Source of the DNA: Streptomyces coacervatus
GTDB taxonomy: Bacteria; Actinomycetota; Actinomycetes; Streptomycetales; Streptomycetaceae
NCBI RefSeq assembly: GCF_029223485.1
Contig: NZ_JARHTP010000015.1
Coordinates: 62,001-126,000 of the forward strand
Direction: 5' to 3'
DNA length: 64,000 nucleotides
The translations under genes and the position numbers were made by a program. Below the pieces are notes generated by a model. The model was not told where the DNA came from and made no database searches. It saw only the letters and a program-made list of their open reading frames with translations. Positions 33,634 to 42,287 of this stretch are shown piece after piece; within the stretch, counting starts at the first letter, position 1; each line of letters begins with the position of its first letter.

Positions 33634-34671
33634 GTGACGAGCACCGATCAGCAGCCCTTCCTCTCCGTCAAGGACTTGAAGGTCCACTTCTCCACCGAGG
33701 ACGGCATCGTCAAGGCCGTCGACGGGCTCTCCTTCGACCTGGCCAAGGGCAAGACGCTCGGCATCGTGGGCGAGTCGGGTTCCGGCAAGTCCGTCACCAA
33801 CCTGACGATCCTGGGCCTGCACGACCGCGCCCGCACCGCGATCGACGGCGAGATCCTGCTCGACGGCAAGGAGCTGCTGACGGCCTCGGAGAAGGAACTC
33901 GAGCAGCTGCGCGGCAACAAGATGTCCATGATCTTCCAGGACGCGCTGGCCTCCCTGTCGCCTTACCACACCATCGGCGCACAGATCGGCGAGACGTACC
34001 GCAAGCACACCGGCGCCTCCAAGAAGGAGGCGCGGGCGCGTGCCATCGAGATGCTGAAGCGGGTCGGGATTCCGCAGCCGGACATCCGCGTGGACGACTA
34101 CCCGCACCAGTTCTCCGGCGGTATGCGGCAGCGCGCGATGATCGCCATGGCGCTGGTCTGCGACCCGGAGCTGCTCGTCGCCGACGAGCCGACCACGGCC
34201 CTCGACGTGACGGTCCAGGCCCAGATCATGGACCTGCTCAAGGACCTCCAGCAGGAGTTCGGCACCGCGATCATCTTCATCACGCACGACCTCGGGGTCA
34301 TCGCCGACATCGCCGACGACGTGCTGGTGATGTACGGCGGCCGGTGCGTGGAGCGCGGCACCAAGCAGGAGGTGCTGCGCACGCCGCAGCACCCGTACAC
34401 CCTGGGCCTGCTGAGCTCGATGCCAAGCCTGGACGGGCCCGTCGACGTGCCGCTGTCCCCGATCCCGGGCTCGCCCCCCTCGCTGCTCAACCCGCCCTCC
34501 GGCTGCCGCTTCCACCCGCGCTGCACCTTCGCCGAGAAGGTCTCGGGCGGCCTGTGCTCCACCGAGCAGCCGGTGCTCGACGTGGTGGACGGCCGGGGCT
34601 CGGCCTGCCACCTGACGATGGAGCAGCGCGAGGAGTTCTTCGCCGACCTCGCCGTGTCGCGGCACAACTGA
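33634..34671 (+). CDS. Operon B: BldKD-like ATPase (DppD type)
   Basis: A 345-aa ATPase, GTG start. Walker A GESGSGKSVTNL, signature HQFSGGMRQRAMIAM, Walker B ELLVADEPTTALD, switch ITHDLGVIADIAD. The oligo_HPY domain has GCRFHPRCTFAEKV and later CSTEQ and CHLTME. The operon C counterpart at 47767 shares SVTNLTILGLH and SPYYT/SPYHT-type segments, which marks them as true paralogues. Confidence 0.93.
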   Translation: MTSTDQQPFLSVKDLKVHFSTEDGIVKAVDGLSFDLAKGKTLGIVGESGSGKSVTNLTILGLHDRARTAIDGEILLDGKELLTASEKELEQLRGNKMSMIFQDALASLSPYHTIGAQIGETYRKHTGASKKEARARAIEMLKRVGIPQPDIRVDDYPHQFSGGMRQRAMIAMALVCDPELLVADEPTTALDVTVQAQIMDLLKDLQQEFGTAIIFITHDLGVIADIADDVLVMYGGRCVERGTKQEVLRTPQHPYTLGLLSSMPSLDGPVDVPLSPIPGSPPSLLNPPSGCRFHPRCTFAEKVSGGLCSTEQPVLDVVDGRGSACHLTMEQREEFFADLAVSRHN

Positions 34672-34697
34672 CGGACAAGAGACGGGATTTCACGACC

Positions 34698-35747
34698 ATG
34701 AGCAACACCACCCCCCTCCTGGACGTCTCCGGGCTGACCAAGCACTTCCCGATCAGGGGCGGTTTCCCGATCAGCCGCACGATCGGCGCCGTGCAGGCCG
34801 TGGACGGCCTGGACTTCCAGGTCGCCGAGGGCGAGAGCCTGGGCCTGGTCGGCGAGTCCGGCTGCGGCAAGTCGACGACCGGCCGGCTGGTCACGCGCCT
34901 GCTGGAGCCGACGGGCGGAAAGATCTCCTACCGCGGCCAGGACATCACCCACGCGGGCCGCAGGCAGCTGGCGCCGATCCGCTCCGAGATCCAGATGATC
35001 TTCCAGGACCCGTATGCGTCGCTGAACCCGCGCCAGACGGTCGGCAAGATCATCTCGGGCCCGATGGAGATCAACGACATCAACCCGGCCGGCGGCCGCG
35101 AGGCGCGTGTCCGCGAGCTCCTGGAGATCGTCGGCCTGAACCCCGAGCACTTCAACCGCTTCCCGCACGAGTTCTCCGGCGGCCAGCGCCAGCGCATCGG
35201 TGTCGCCCGCGCCCTGGCCCTGGAACCGAAGCTGATCGTGGCCGACGAGCCGGTGTCGGCCCTGGACGTCTCCATCCAGGCGCAGGTGGTGAACCTGCTC
35301 CAGAAGGTCCAGCAGGAGCTGGGCATCGCCTTCCTCTTCATCGCCCACGACCTGGCCGTCGTACGCCACTTCTCGCACCGCGTCGCCGTCATGTACCTCG
35401 GCAAGATCGTCGAGATCGCGGACCGCGACGATCTGTACGACAACCCGCGCCACCCGTACACGCGGGCCTTGCTGTCCGCCGTCCCCGAGGCGACGGTGGA
35501 CGACGACGCCCCGGCCCGCGAGCGCATCCGGCTCAAGGGCGACGTACCGTCCCCGATCAACCCGCCCTCCGGCTGCCGCTTCCGCACCCGCTGCTGGAAG
35601 GCGACGGACAAGTGCGCGAGCGAGGCCCCGCCGCTGGTCCAGGTCGAGGGCAACAAGCCCGGCCACCTGACGGCCTGCCACTACCCGGAGACGGCGGACA
35701 CGGTTGCGGCTCCGCGTCTCTCCAAGGACCCCGAGGCGGCGGCCTGA
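34698..35747 (+). CDS. Operon B: BldKE-like ATPase (DppF type)
   Basis: A 349-aa ATPase, last gene of operon B. Walker A GESGCGKSTTGRL, signature HEFSGGQRQRIGVAR, Walker B LIVADEPVSALDVS. The C-terminal cysteines read GCRFRTRCWKATDKC. Long stretches are identical in the operon C protein (for example SEIQMIFQDPY, GLNPEHFNRFPHEFSGGQRQ), which is the highest similarity among the five paralogous pairs by eye. A terminator follows about 90 nt later. Confidence 0.93.
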   Translation: MSNTTPLLDVSGLTKHFPIRGGFPISRTIGAVQAVDGLDFQVAEGESLGLVGESGCGKSTTGRLVTRLLEPTGGKISYRGQDITHAGRRQLAPIRSEIQMIFQDPYASLNPRQTVGKIISGPMEINDINPAGGREARVRELLEIVGLNPEHFNRFPHEFSGGQRQRIGVARALALEPKLIVADEPVSALDVSIQAQVVNLLQKVQQELGIAFLFIAHDLAVVRHFSHRVAVMYLGKIVEIADRDDLYDNPRHPYTRALLSAVPEATVDDDAPARERIRLKGDVPSPINPPSGCRFRTRCWKATDKCASEAPPLVQVEGNKPGHLTACHYPETADTVAAPRLSKDPEAAA

Positions 35748-35834
35748 CACACCCCAATTCGTCAGCCGCCCCCTTTCAGGACGGACCTTCGCCGGCCCAT
35801 TGACCCGAGCCCATGAACGTCCGATCCAGGGGAC

Positions 35835-35872
35835 GAAGGCCCGTGCCCACCCAGGCGCGGGCCTTCTTCTTT
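35835..35872 (+). terminator. Terminator of operon B
   Basis: 13-bp stem GAAGGCCCGTGCC / GGCGCGGGCCTTC with one wobble position, followed by TTCTTT. Confidence 0.8.
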
Positions 35873-35914
35873 CCGGGCGTCTGCCGGGCAGCGTTTCGAA
35901 CGGCTACACGACGG

Positions 35915-36418
35915 CTACACGCCCGTCGTCCCGTCGATCAGTTCGCGCAGGATGTCCAGATGCCCGTTGTGGCGGGCCGTCTCCTCGATGAGATGGAGAA
36001 GGATCCAGCGCAGGTCGCGGTGGTCGAGGTCGCCGACCGGGCGCTTCGCCCTCGCGTCCAGGTCGTGGGCGGCGACCAACTCCCGGTAAGGGGCGCTCTG
36101 TTGCTCGTACTCCAAGAGCAGGTCCGCGAGCGCGATGTCGACCGCGATGCGCATCTCCCGGTCGGGGTCCTCGTCCGTCCACGGGCCCTCGTCCTCCTCG
36201 CCGAGGAACACGACCTGGAACCAGTAGTACTCGACCCACCGGAGGTGGTTGATCAGCCCGGACAACGTCATCAAGGGCGAGCCGGGCAACGGTGCCGTGC
36301 GGGCGCCCTCCTCGGACACGCCGTCGCACTTGGCGCGGGCGGTGTCGCGGGCGTAGTCGAGGAAGGTGACGAGCTGGGTGCGCTCGTCCCACGCGGAAGG
36401 GGTGTCTGTTCTCGTCAT
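35915..36418 (-). CDS. DinB-like DUF664 protein
   Basis: A 167-aa four-helix-bundle protein of the DinB superfamily. Candidate metal ligands are His in GLINHLRWVEYYWF and two His in LLHLIEETARHNGHLDILRE, spaced as in DUF664/mycothiol-dependent members. Family knowledge: relatives are thiol transferases or detoxification enzymes that use mycothiol or bacillithiol. With mshB present in the window, mycothiol use is reasonable but unproven. It is divergent from the amidohydrolase gene. Confidence 0.82.
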   Translation of the reverse strand: MTRTDTPSAWDERTQLVTFLDYARDTARAKCDGVSEEGARTAPLPGSPLMTLSGLINHLRWVEYYWFQVVFLGEEDEGPWTDEDPDREMRIAVDIALADLLLEYEQQSAPYRELVAAHDLDARAKRPVGDLDHRDLRWILLHLIEETARHNGHLDILRELIDGTTGV

Positions 36419-36507
36419 CGCGGGCGATCACGCCGCAGCGACGCTCGGCCGTCGAACGATTAGCAGAGGCCTTGTTGTTGACCGGAGCCGCCGGAAAGAC
36501 TCACCCC

Positions 36508-37548
36508 ATGGCTCTTCACCTGCGCGGCACCGTCCTCCCCGAGAGGGCCGTACGCGACCTGTGGGTCCTCGGCGACCGGATCACCTTCGACCGCCCCTCC
36601 CGCCCCGCCGACACCGTGGCCGACGGCGGCTTCCTACTCCCGGGGCTCGTCGACGTGCACACGCACCCGGGGTCCCCTTCGCCGGACGAACCGAGCTTCT
36701 CCGCCGAGGCGTTCGCCGAGCAGGTCGCCGCCCACCGGGACGCGGGGATCACGGCGCTGCGCTTCCCGGGGCTCCTAGGTGAGGTGCCCGCCGCACTGCG
36801 CGAGGCTCCGGACGCACCCCGCTTGATCACGGCCGGGCGCTGGCTGGCCTGGGCGGGACTGTCGCGGAGCGCCCCCTTCCACACCGTCACCGACGACCTC
36901 GTGGCCCTGGCGGTCGCCGAAGCGAAGGCCCACGACGGCTGGTGCAAGCTCATGGGCGACTGGGACTTCGAGGCCGAGCCGGTGCCGTACGACCTCCTGC
37001 GCGCCGTCACCGACGCCGTGCACGCGGCCGGCGGCCGGGTCGCCGCGCACTGCCAGTCGGCGCAGGGGGTGCTGAACGCGGCCCGGGCCGGGGTCGACTC
37101 GATCGAGCACGGCATGGGCATGCCGGAGCAGTGCGTGGACCTCATGGCCGCGCACGGGACGGCCTACGTGCCCACCCTGACCGCCTTCGCCCGCAGCGCG
37201 CCCCACATCAAGGACAATCCGCGCGGGCGGCTGTGGCACGAAGGGCACCGCATCATGATCCGGCGCGTACGCGAGGCCCACGACGCCGGAATCTCCGTCC
37301 TGGCGGGCACGGACTCCGCCCCCTTCGGCAACGTCGCCACCGAGGTCGAGCACCTGATCGCCGCCGGCCTGCCTGCCGACGTCGCGGTGGGAGCGGCGAG
37401 TTGGGCGGCACGGGACTTCCTGGGGCTGCCGGGCCTGACGGAGGGCGGGCTCGCCGACGTCACCGTGTACGACGCCGATCCACGGCTCGAACCCGGGGTA
37501 CTGCGGCATCCGCGCCGGATCGTGCTGCGGGGGCGGATCGTTCGCTGA
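36508..37548 (+). CDS. Amidohydrolase-superfamily protein
   Basis: A 346-aa metal-dependent hydrolase. The barrel's first metal motif is GLVDVHTHPGSP (HxH); later ligands are AAHCQSA, SIEHGMGMPEQC and LAGTDSAPFG (Asp). The N-terminal 40 residues and the end (RLEPGVLRHPRRIVLRGRIV) make the small beta sandwich that flanks the barrel in prolidase- and imidazolonepropionase-like members. Substrate unknown; cleavage of peptide-like or cyclic amide bonds is typical. The ATG at 36508 has only a weak ribosome site upstream. Confidence 0.82.
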   Translation: MALHLRGTVLPERAVRDLWVLGDRITFDRPSRPADTVADGGFLLPGLVDVHTHPGSPSPDEPSFSAEAFAEQVAAHRDAGITALRFPGLLGEVPAALREAPDAPRLITAGRWLAWAGLSRSAPFHTVTDDLVALAVAEAKAHDGWCKLMGDWDFEAEPVPYDLLRAVTDAVHAAGGRVAAHCQSAQGVLNAARAGVDSIEHGMGMPEQCVDLMAAHGTAYVPTLTAFARSAPHIKDNPRGRLWHEGHRIMIRRVREAHDAGISVLAGTDSAPFGNVATEVEHLIAAGLPADVAVGAASWAARDFLGLPGLTEGGLADVTVYDADPRLEPGVLRHPRRIVLRGRIVR

Positions 37549-37577
37549 CGGCTCGAACCGGGCCGAGTCATGCCAGG

Positions 37578-38273
37578 TCAGCTCCGCGGCGTCCCGCCGG
37601 ATTCCTGCACCACCGAGAGCCATCGGGTGCCGTACTCGACGACGATCCGCGCCACGCGGTGCTCGACGGTCCCCGTGTACGTCTCGACGGTCCGGCCCTG
37701 AGAGCCCGTGGCCGCACCCTGCGACGTCAGGCCACAGCCGGAGAGCGCCTCGCGCAGCTGGGAGAGGGCGGTGGTGAGGTCACTCTGGCCGTCGTATTCG
37801 GTGTAGCGGTGACTTGCCTTGGCCCCCCGGTCTCCCTCAAAGAACGTGTCGTAGGTCCATGGGCCGCTCGACCGCAGCAGAACTTGGTCCACCGCCGAGC
37901 ACCCTCCCACCCACCCGAGGGTCAGGCCATCGATCTCCTTGTCGCCGCCCCGCCAGTTCCACTGCCCGTACAACGGCAGCGCGTTGGGTGCCTTCAGGTC
38001 CACTACCCCGTGCTTCTTGTACGGCGTGTTTCCCACCGCGGTCGACTGTGAGGGGGCCGACTGCGAGGCGGTCGGCCCCTTCGCCGGACGGGTCTCGTGC
38101 GTACCGTTTCCCGGCAGGACGGCCAAGGTCACCGCCCCCGCCACCGCGACAACGGCCGCGGCCACCGCACCGGACCGCCGACGGGCGAGCCGCCGGTCGC
38201 CCCGAGCGCGCAGCTGAGCCGCGGAGGGCATGTGCACCGTGACCTCGTCCAGCAGTTCCTCGACCTCAGCCAT
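37578..38273 (-). CDS. Single-pass membrane protein, probable anti-sigma partner
   Basis: A 231-aa protein. The N-terminal cytoplasmic part is short (MAEVEELLDEVTVHMPSAAQ) and followed by a basic cluster (RARGDRRLARRRS), one transmembrane helix (AVAAAVVAVAGAVTLAVLPG) and an external region with a Ser/Thr/Gln-rich linker. The external domain has two cysteines (GGCSAVDQ and SGCGLTS) that could form a disulfide. There is no zinc-finger motif. The start overlaps the sigma gene by 8 nt, which is why I infer a sigma-regulating role. It ends convergent to the amidohydrolase. Confidence 0.7.
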   Translation of the reverse strand: MAEVEELLDEVTVHMPSAAQLRARGDRRLARRRSGAVAAAVVAVAGAVTLAVLPGNGTHETRPAKGPTASQSAPSQSTAVGNTPYKKHGVVDLKAPNALPLYGQWNWRGGDKEIDGLTLGWVGGCSAVDQVLLRSSGPWTYDTFFEGDRGAKASHRYTEYDGQSDLTTALSQLREALSGCGLTSQGAATGSQGRTVETYTGTVEHRVARIVVEYGTRWLSVVQESGGTPRS

Positions 38274-38784
38274 GACTGGCCACCCCCTCGGCGACGAAAG
38301 TGGAATCACTCTCGGCGAGCCGCTCGCCGAGGATCTTGCGGGCCCGGCTGAGCCGGGTGCGTACGGCACCGTTGGAGGCGCCGGTCTCCCGTGCGACCTG
38401 CTCCACCGGCAGGTCCAGGAGATGGTGCAGGACGACCGCCTGCCGCTGCTCGGGGGTCAGTTCGCGCAGTGCGGCCACCAACGCCACACGGTCGCCGGAG
38501 AGTTCGGGCACATGCGTCTGCGGGCCGTGCCGGAAGTGCGCGCGCAGCCGCCCCTTGGTCCGCCGCCAGGTACTGATCGCCAGCCGCATCGCCACCGTGC
38601 GCACCCACGGCAGCGGATCCCCCTCACGCGTGAGCTTCGCCCAGCGCTGCCAGGCGCGTACGTATGCCTCCTGCACCGCGTCCTCCGCCTCCCCCAGGTC
38701 ACCGGTCATCGCATAGACCACGGCAACCATGCGTCTGGCGGTGGCGGAGTAGAACGCATCGAATTCCTCCGGCTGCGCCGGCAT
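38266..38784 (-). CDS. ECF sigma factor (SigE-family type)
   Basis: A 172-aa sigma factor. Region 2 is FDAFYSATARRMVAVVYAMT followed by GDLGEAEDAVQEAYVRAWQRW. Region 4 is LTPEQRQAVVLHHLLDLPVEQ then VARETGASNGAVRTRLSRAR. ATG 38784 gives the family's usual N-terminus; upstream in-frame sequence is not family-like. The overlapping membrane gene downstream is the likely regulator. The regulon is unknown, but its own operon is the first place to look. The 38785-39120 gap holds no gene, only an AGTGATCACT palindrome at 39075-39084. Confidence 0.88.
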   Translation of the reverse strand: MPAQPEEFDAFYSATARRMVAVVYAMTGDLGEAEDAVQEAYVRAWQRWAKLTREGDPLPWVRTVAMRLAISTWRRTKGRLRAHFRHGPQTHVPELSGDRVALVAALRELTPEQRQAVVLHHLLDLPVEQVARETGASNGAVRTRLSRARKILGERLAESDSTFVAEGVASHG

Positions 38785-39120
38785 CCCCGTCCCCCGTCTG
38801 TCGAGCACGTCCCCGTGCTGCCTGCGTGTTTCTGTCTTGGACACGCTCGGGGCGGGTGGGATGTTACGCAGAATCCGAATGCATCTGAGCCCGTGTTCGA
38901 CGTCGGCCTCATCGGGTCGTACCACTCACCACCCGCAACGCCGGTGACTACTCCACTACGAGGGCCCGCGCCTCCCCCAGGCACGAGCCCTCGGCGATCT
39001 CACGGGTTCACGAGCACGCGCACGCGAACCGGATCGGCCGGCATCAGCGGCTTGATCCTGCTCCGCATGGCGTGAGTGATCACTGATCGGACAGGCACAT
39101 GCGATCAACTGACCAGCCCG

Positions 39121-39468
39121 TCAAGGTGACACGCGCTGGCGGGGCTCCTCGCTGGTGCCGTGTCTGGTGTCGGCGAGCCAGCAGGCACCGCCCTGGGGTC
39201 GCCAGTCGAATCCGTCGAGCATGGCGACGACCCGCCGCACCAGAGCCTCGGGGCTCCCGCTCCACGCCTCGAAACCGCTGCGGCCTAGGTCTCCCACGGC
39301 CATCAGCCCACCGCTCAGCAACTCGGTGAGTACTTCCACGGCCACGACCCGGAAATCGCGGCCGGACTGTTCGGCCGTCTCCTGTGCGAGCCCGATCAGG
39401 CGGTCGATGGGCACCCAGTCGTCCAGCCCTTCCTCCAGCAGCTCGCCGATGATGAACTCCATGCTCAT
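39121..39468 (-). CDS. Candidate immunity protein for the adjacent toxin
   Basis: A 115-aa soluble, acidic protein starting MSMEFIIGELLEEGLDDWVP. Its ATG overlaps the toxin stop codon by 4 nt (ATGA), the classical arrangement of a toxin followed by its immunity gene. It has helical segments (DRLIGLAQETAEQSGRDFRVV, EVLTELLSGGLMAVG) and a Trp-rich C-terminal part (FEAWSGSPEALVRRV, FDWRPQGGACW). No signal peptide, so it stays in the cytoplasm, where it would neutralise incoming or unexported toxin. I do not recognise a named immunity family. Confidence 0.65.
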   Translation of the reverse strand: MSMEFIIGELLEEGLDDWVPIDRLIGLAQETAEQSGRDFRVVAVEVLTELLSGGLMAVGDLGRSGFEAWSGSPEALVRRVVAMLDGFDWRPQGGACWLADTRHGTSEEPRQRVSP

Positions 39469-41330
39469 GACGGCAGGTGCACCTTCTTTCCCTTGCCTGT
39501 GACGGGGAAGACATCGATGGTCTCGCCACCCGAGGCCGATGATGCACGCCACTGGATGATCGTGCCGTCGGGGAGCTGGTACACATCCGGGATCTTCGGT
39601 CCGCGGGCGGGCAGCCGCTTGGCGTCCTTGGTCCACCGCTCGAAGGTCTTGCGGAGCTCCGCGGCGGTCGAGATCTCCTTCACATGGCTCTGCTTGCCGT
39701 TGGGGAGAGCGTCGAACTCCGCCTTCCACTTGCCGCAGCCGTTGGTGTTGTGAACCAGCAGCGGTGTGCTGCCGGCCATGACGTAGAAGGTGTGCAGATC
39801 ATCAACGGAGAGGTTGCGGACCTTCTGGTCGGAAGCGGTCCAGGCCCTCACCGCGCCGACCTGCACCCGGGTACCCGCGCCGGTCCGGAGCCAGGCTCCC
39901 GGTCGCAGCTGGTCCGCGGTCGCCCAGGCTCCGAGGTCGTCCACCCAGAACGGGTGCTCGTCCGTGGCCGTGACCGTGGCGGGCCCTTGGTCGGTCTGCA
40001 CGGTGACGTCGACGAGGTTCTTCTCGCCCTGACCGGTGATCAGATCCGTGACCGGCTCGGGCTGCCGGCGGCCGGTGTCGGGATCGGCGGCCAGGACGCG
40101 ATCCCCTTCCCGGACCTGTTCGATGGGCACCTGGGAGCCGTCCGCCATCAGCACCCTGGTGCCGTCGGGGAAGCTGTTGCAGGTGACGACCTGTTCACCC
40201 TTGCGGGCCTTGCGTATCTCGTCCGCCGTGAGCAGCCGGTCGCCGGTCCGCAGCCACCTCAGCACGGACACGCCGCCGAGCAAGCGTTCTTCGGTGGTCA
40301 GCTTCTGGCCGGTGGCCAGGTCCTTGCCGACGAGCGCCTCGACGACGCCCTTGCCGTCGCCGACCCCGGGCAGCAGGTCCAGCAGCAGTGACATCCTTCG
40401 CTGCTGCTCGGCGTCGTCCAGGAGGGACTTTCCGGAGGCCCAGGTGTCCCCGAGGCCGGAGAAGTCGAAGTCGAGCCCCGACATGTCGCGGAGTTTCTCC
40501 GCGCCCTTCTTGATGCCGGGTACGTGCTTGTTCGCCTCGTCGACTCCCTTGTTGGCCTGGCCGATTCCCTCGTTGAGCTCCTTCATGCCCTTGTTGGCCT
40601 TGTCGATGCCCTTATTGGCCTCGGCCAGGCCCTTGTTGACATCGCGGACGCCCGAGTTCATCGTGTCCAGGCCGCGGTTCATCTTGGCGAGACCCGCGTT
40701 GATCTGGTCCAGCGTCTCGTTGAGCTCGTTCAGCTCCTTCTCGAAGTCGAAGACCGGCTTCGCCTCCGGGTATTTCTTCTGCTCGGGGAAGTACTCACCC
40801 AGCGCGACCGTCAGGAAGGTGAGGGCGAGCAGGGAGTCGTTCTGGTCCCCGAGCAGGGAGTCCGCCTTGGCCAGGTTCTCCCCGAGTTTGTCCAGGTGCG
40901 GCCGGGCGCTCTTGAAGGTCTGGACGGCCTTTTCCAGAAGCTTCAGCTGCTCCGCGGGGTCCGGCGACTTGCTGGGATCCACGAGATCCAGCGGCTTGAG
41001 GGCCTCGATGCCCTTGATGTTCTTGTCGAGGTCCTTGAAGCTCGCTCCATGGTCCTTCATGGCGTCCTGCGCGGTGTAGAGGAACACCCCGACACCGACG
41101 CCCAGCGCGATGGCCTTGCCCGCGAACTGCTTCAGACACGCTGGCCGTTCAAGCAGCGGCAGATGGTCGCAGTTCGCGTACTGGGCCACCTTGCGGACGA
41201 TCTCCGCGAGCCGTTCCACTCGCCCTTGCTCCGCGGCCTGGGCACTGGCCGCGGAACCCATGCAGCCCGTGAAGACGACGGCCAGGGCGACGAAGAACGC
41301 CGCGATCTTTGATCTGAAATTGTTGTACAT
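39465..41330 (-). CDS. Lipoprotein polymorphic toxin with Hint domain
   Basis: A 621-aa protein in clear modules. Residues 1-23 are a lipoprotein signal (VVFTGC, lipid Cys23). Residues about 95-275 are helical and include a run of heptads of the type EANKGID at 211-270. A pre-toxin segment (LLPGVGDGKGVVEALVGKDL) is at about 319-338. An intein-like Hint domain starts at Cys384 (CNSFPDGTRVLMADG), has the block B motif TDEH at 456-459 and ends LLVHN at 524-528. The last 90 residues (531-621) are the toxin candidate, with IPDVYQLPDGTIIQWRASSA and GGETIDVFP; the charge and His/Arg/Lys content suggest a nuclease, possibly an RNase, class not recognised. Hint domains in such proteins are thought to release the toxin. 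The immunity gene overlaps the stop. Confidence 0.8.
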   Translation of the reverse strand: MYNNFRSKIAAFFVALAVVFTGCMGSAASAQAAEQGRVERLAEIVRKVAQYANCDHLPLLERPACLKQFAGKAIALGVGVGVFLYTAQDAMKDHGASFKDLDKNIKGIEALKPLDLVDPSKSPDPAEQLKLLEKAVQTFKSARPHLDKLGENLAKADSLLGDQNDSLLALTFLTVALGEYFPEQKKYPEAKPVFDFEKELNELNETLDQINAGLAKMNRGLDTMNSGVRDVNKGLAEANKGIDKANKGMKELNEGIGQANKGVDEANKHVPGIKKGAEKLRDMSGLDFDFSGLGDTWASGKSLLDDAEQQRRMSLLLDLLPGVGDGKGVVEALVGKDLATGQKLTTEERLLGGVSVLRWLRTGDRLLTADEIRKARKGEQVVTCNSFPDGTRVLMADGSQVPIEQVREGDRVLAADPDTGRRQPEPVTDLITGQGEKNLVDVTVQTDQGPATVTATDEHPFWVDDLGAWATADQLRPGAWLRTGAGTRVQVGAVRAWTASDQKVRNLSVDDLHTFYVMAGSTPLLVHNTNGCGKWKAEFDALPNGKQSHVKEISTAAELRKTFERWTKDAKRLPARGPKIPDVYQLPDGTIIQWRASSASGGETIDVFPVTGKGKKVHLPS

Positions 41331-41406
41331 GCATTCCTTGACCGGCGCGCGCGAATATCGTTCGGCGCACCGGCTTTAATTCCCCGTGCCGGAAAGGCAA
41401 CTTAGC

Positions 41407-41418
41407 TACTGATCAGTA
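41407..41418. promoter_or_regulatory. 12-bp palindrome upstream of the toxin gene
   Basis: TACTGATCAGTA, 77 nt before the toxin start. A related TGATCA palindrome lies downstream of the immunity gene at 39075-39084. Could be an operator. Confidence 0.3.
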
Positions 41419-41471
41419 AGTCAGATGGTCGCGAGCACTATAACAGGGGCGGAGGAGCCTAAGACCGCGTC

Positions 41472-42287
41472 CTACGTGGTGAGGCGGACGAGTCGCTTGT
41501 AGCAGCACAGGGCGGCGGCGAGTCCGAGAAAGGCCAGGTAGTTGCGGGCATGGTGCTCATAGCTGGGGCTGAGTCTGCGATAACCAGACAGCCATGACAT
41601 CGTGCGCTCGATCACCCACCTTCGGCGCCCTAAGCGCTGGATTCGTTTGCCTTGCGGGCGATGCGCACTCCGATCCGCTTGCCGCGCAGCCATTTCCGCA
41701 GATCGACCCGGTCGTACGCCTTGTCGGCGTGAAGGCGCTGGGGCTTGAAGTACCGGCCCCGATAGGGGTCGTGTCTCGTTTGGTGACCCTCGACCATGGG
41801 CGTCAGCCCTTCGCTGTCGTGGGTGTTGCCGGCCGAGATGCCGACGAGGAGGGGCAGTCCGTTCGCGTCCGACAGGACGTGCATCTTGGAACCCGGCTTG
41901 CCCCGGTCCACGGGGCTCGGACCTGTGTGTTCGCCCCCTTTTTTAGCCCTGACATGAGCGGTGTCGAGGACGATGCGGATGTTGTCGATGAGGCCGGCGG
42001 TGTCGAGCCGGTGCAGCACTGCTTCATGCAGGCGACCCCAGACACCGGCTCTCGACCAGATTAGGAACCGGCGGTGGGCGGTCGACTTCGATATCCCGAA
42101 GCAGGGCGGCAGTTGGCGCCAGGCGCAGCCGCTGACCAGGACGTAAATGATGGCCGCGAACAGCGTCTCATCAGGTGTGTCCTGCGTTCCGCCGCCCTGC
42201 GGCCGCACTTTTGACGGCGGGATCAGCGGCTTCGCGATCTCCCACAACCCGTCCGGAACAATCCAACTCCATGTACCCCGCCCCATG
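41472..42287 (-). pseudogene. IS5-type transposase, frame-split
   Basis: A DDE transposase in two frames. Frame 1 runs from ATG 42287 (MGRGTWSWIVPDGLWEIAKP) through VLDTAHVRAKKGG (first Asp) and LHADKAYDRVD (second Asp) to a TAG at 41630. Frame 2 holds the rest, LGRRRWVIERTMSWLSGYRR with the catalytic Glu, and stops at 41472, just outside the inverted repeat. The break lies near 41632-41650. Relative to intact relatives (ESSxRLGRxRW) about 4 nt are missing. No strong slippery heptamer is seen at the junction, so decay is more likely than programmed frameshifting. Two codons of the second frame are rare in this genome (TTA among them). Confidence 0.8.

Noticed and set aside
32368..34665. 765-codon minus-strand open frame
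   Set aside because: Antisense to the operon B permease and ATPase; no family motifs.
38785..39120. Small ORFs in the gap between the sigma gene and the immunity gene
   Set aside because: Open frames there are shadows without ribosome sites or recognisable protein character.
40521..40700. Repeat array resembling CRISPR or minisatellite DNA
   Set aside because: The periodicity is at the protein level (heptads); the DNA is diverged and has no spacer structure.
41620..41660. Programmed frameshift in the IS transposase
   Set aside because: No slippery heptamer such as A-AAA-AAG at the junction, and the alignment with relatives implies a net loss of bases; kept as an alternative only.
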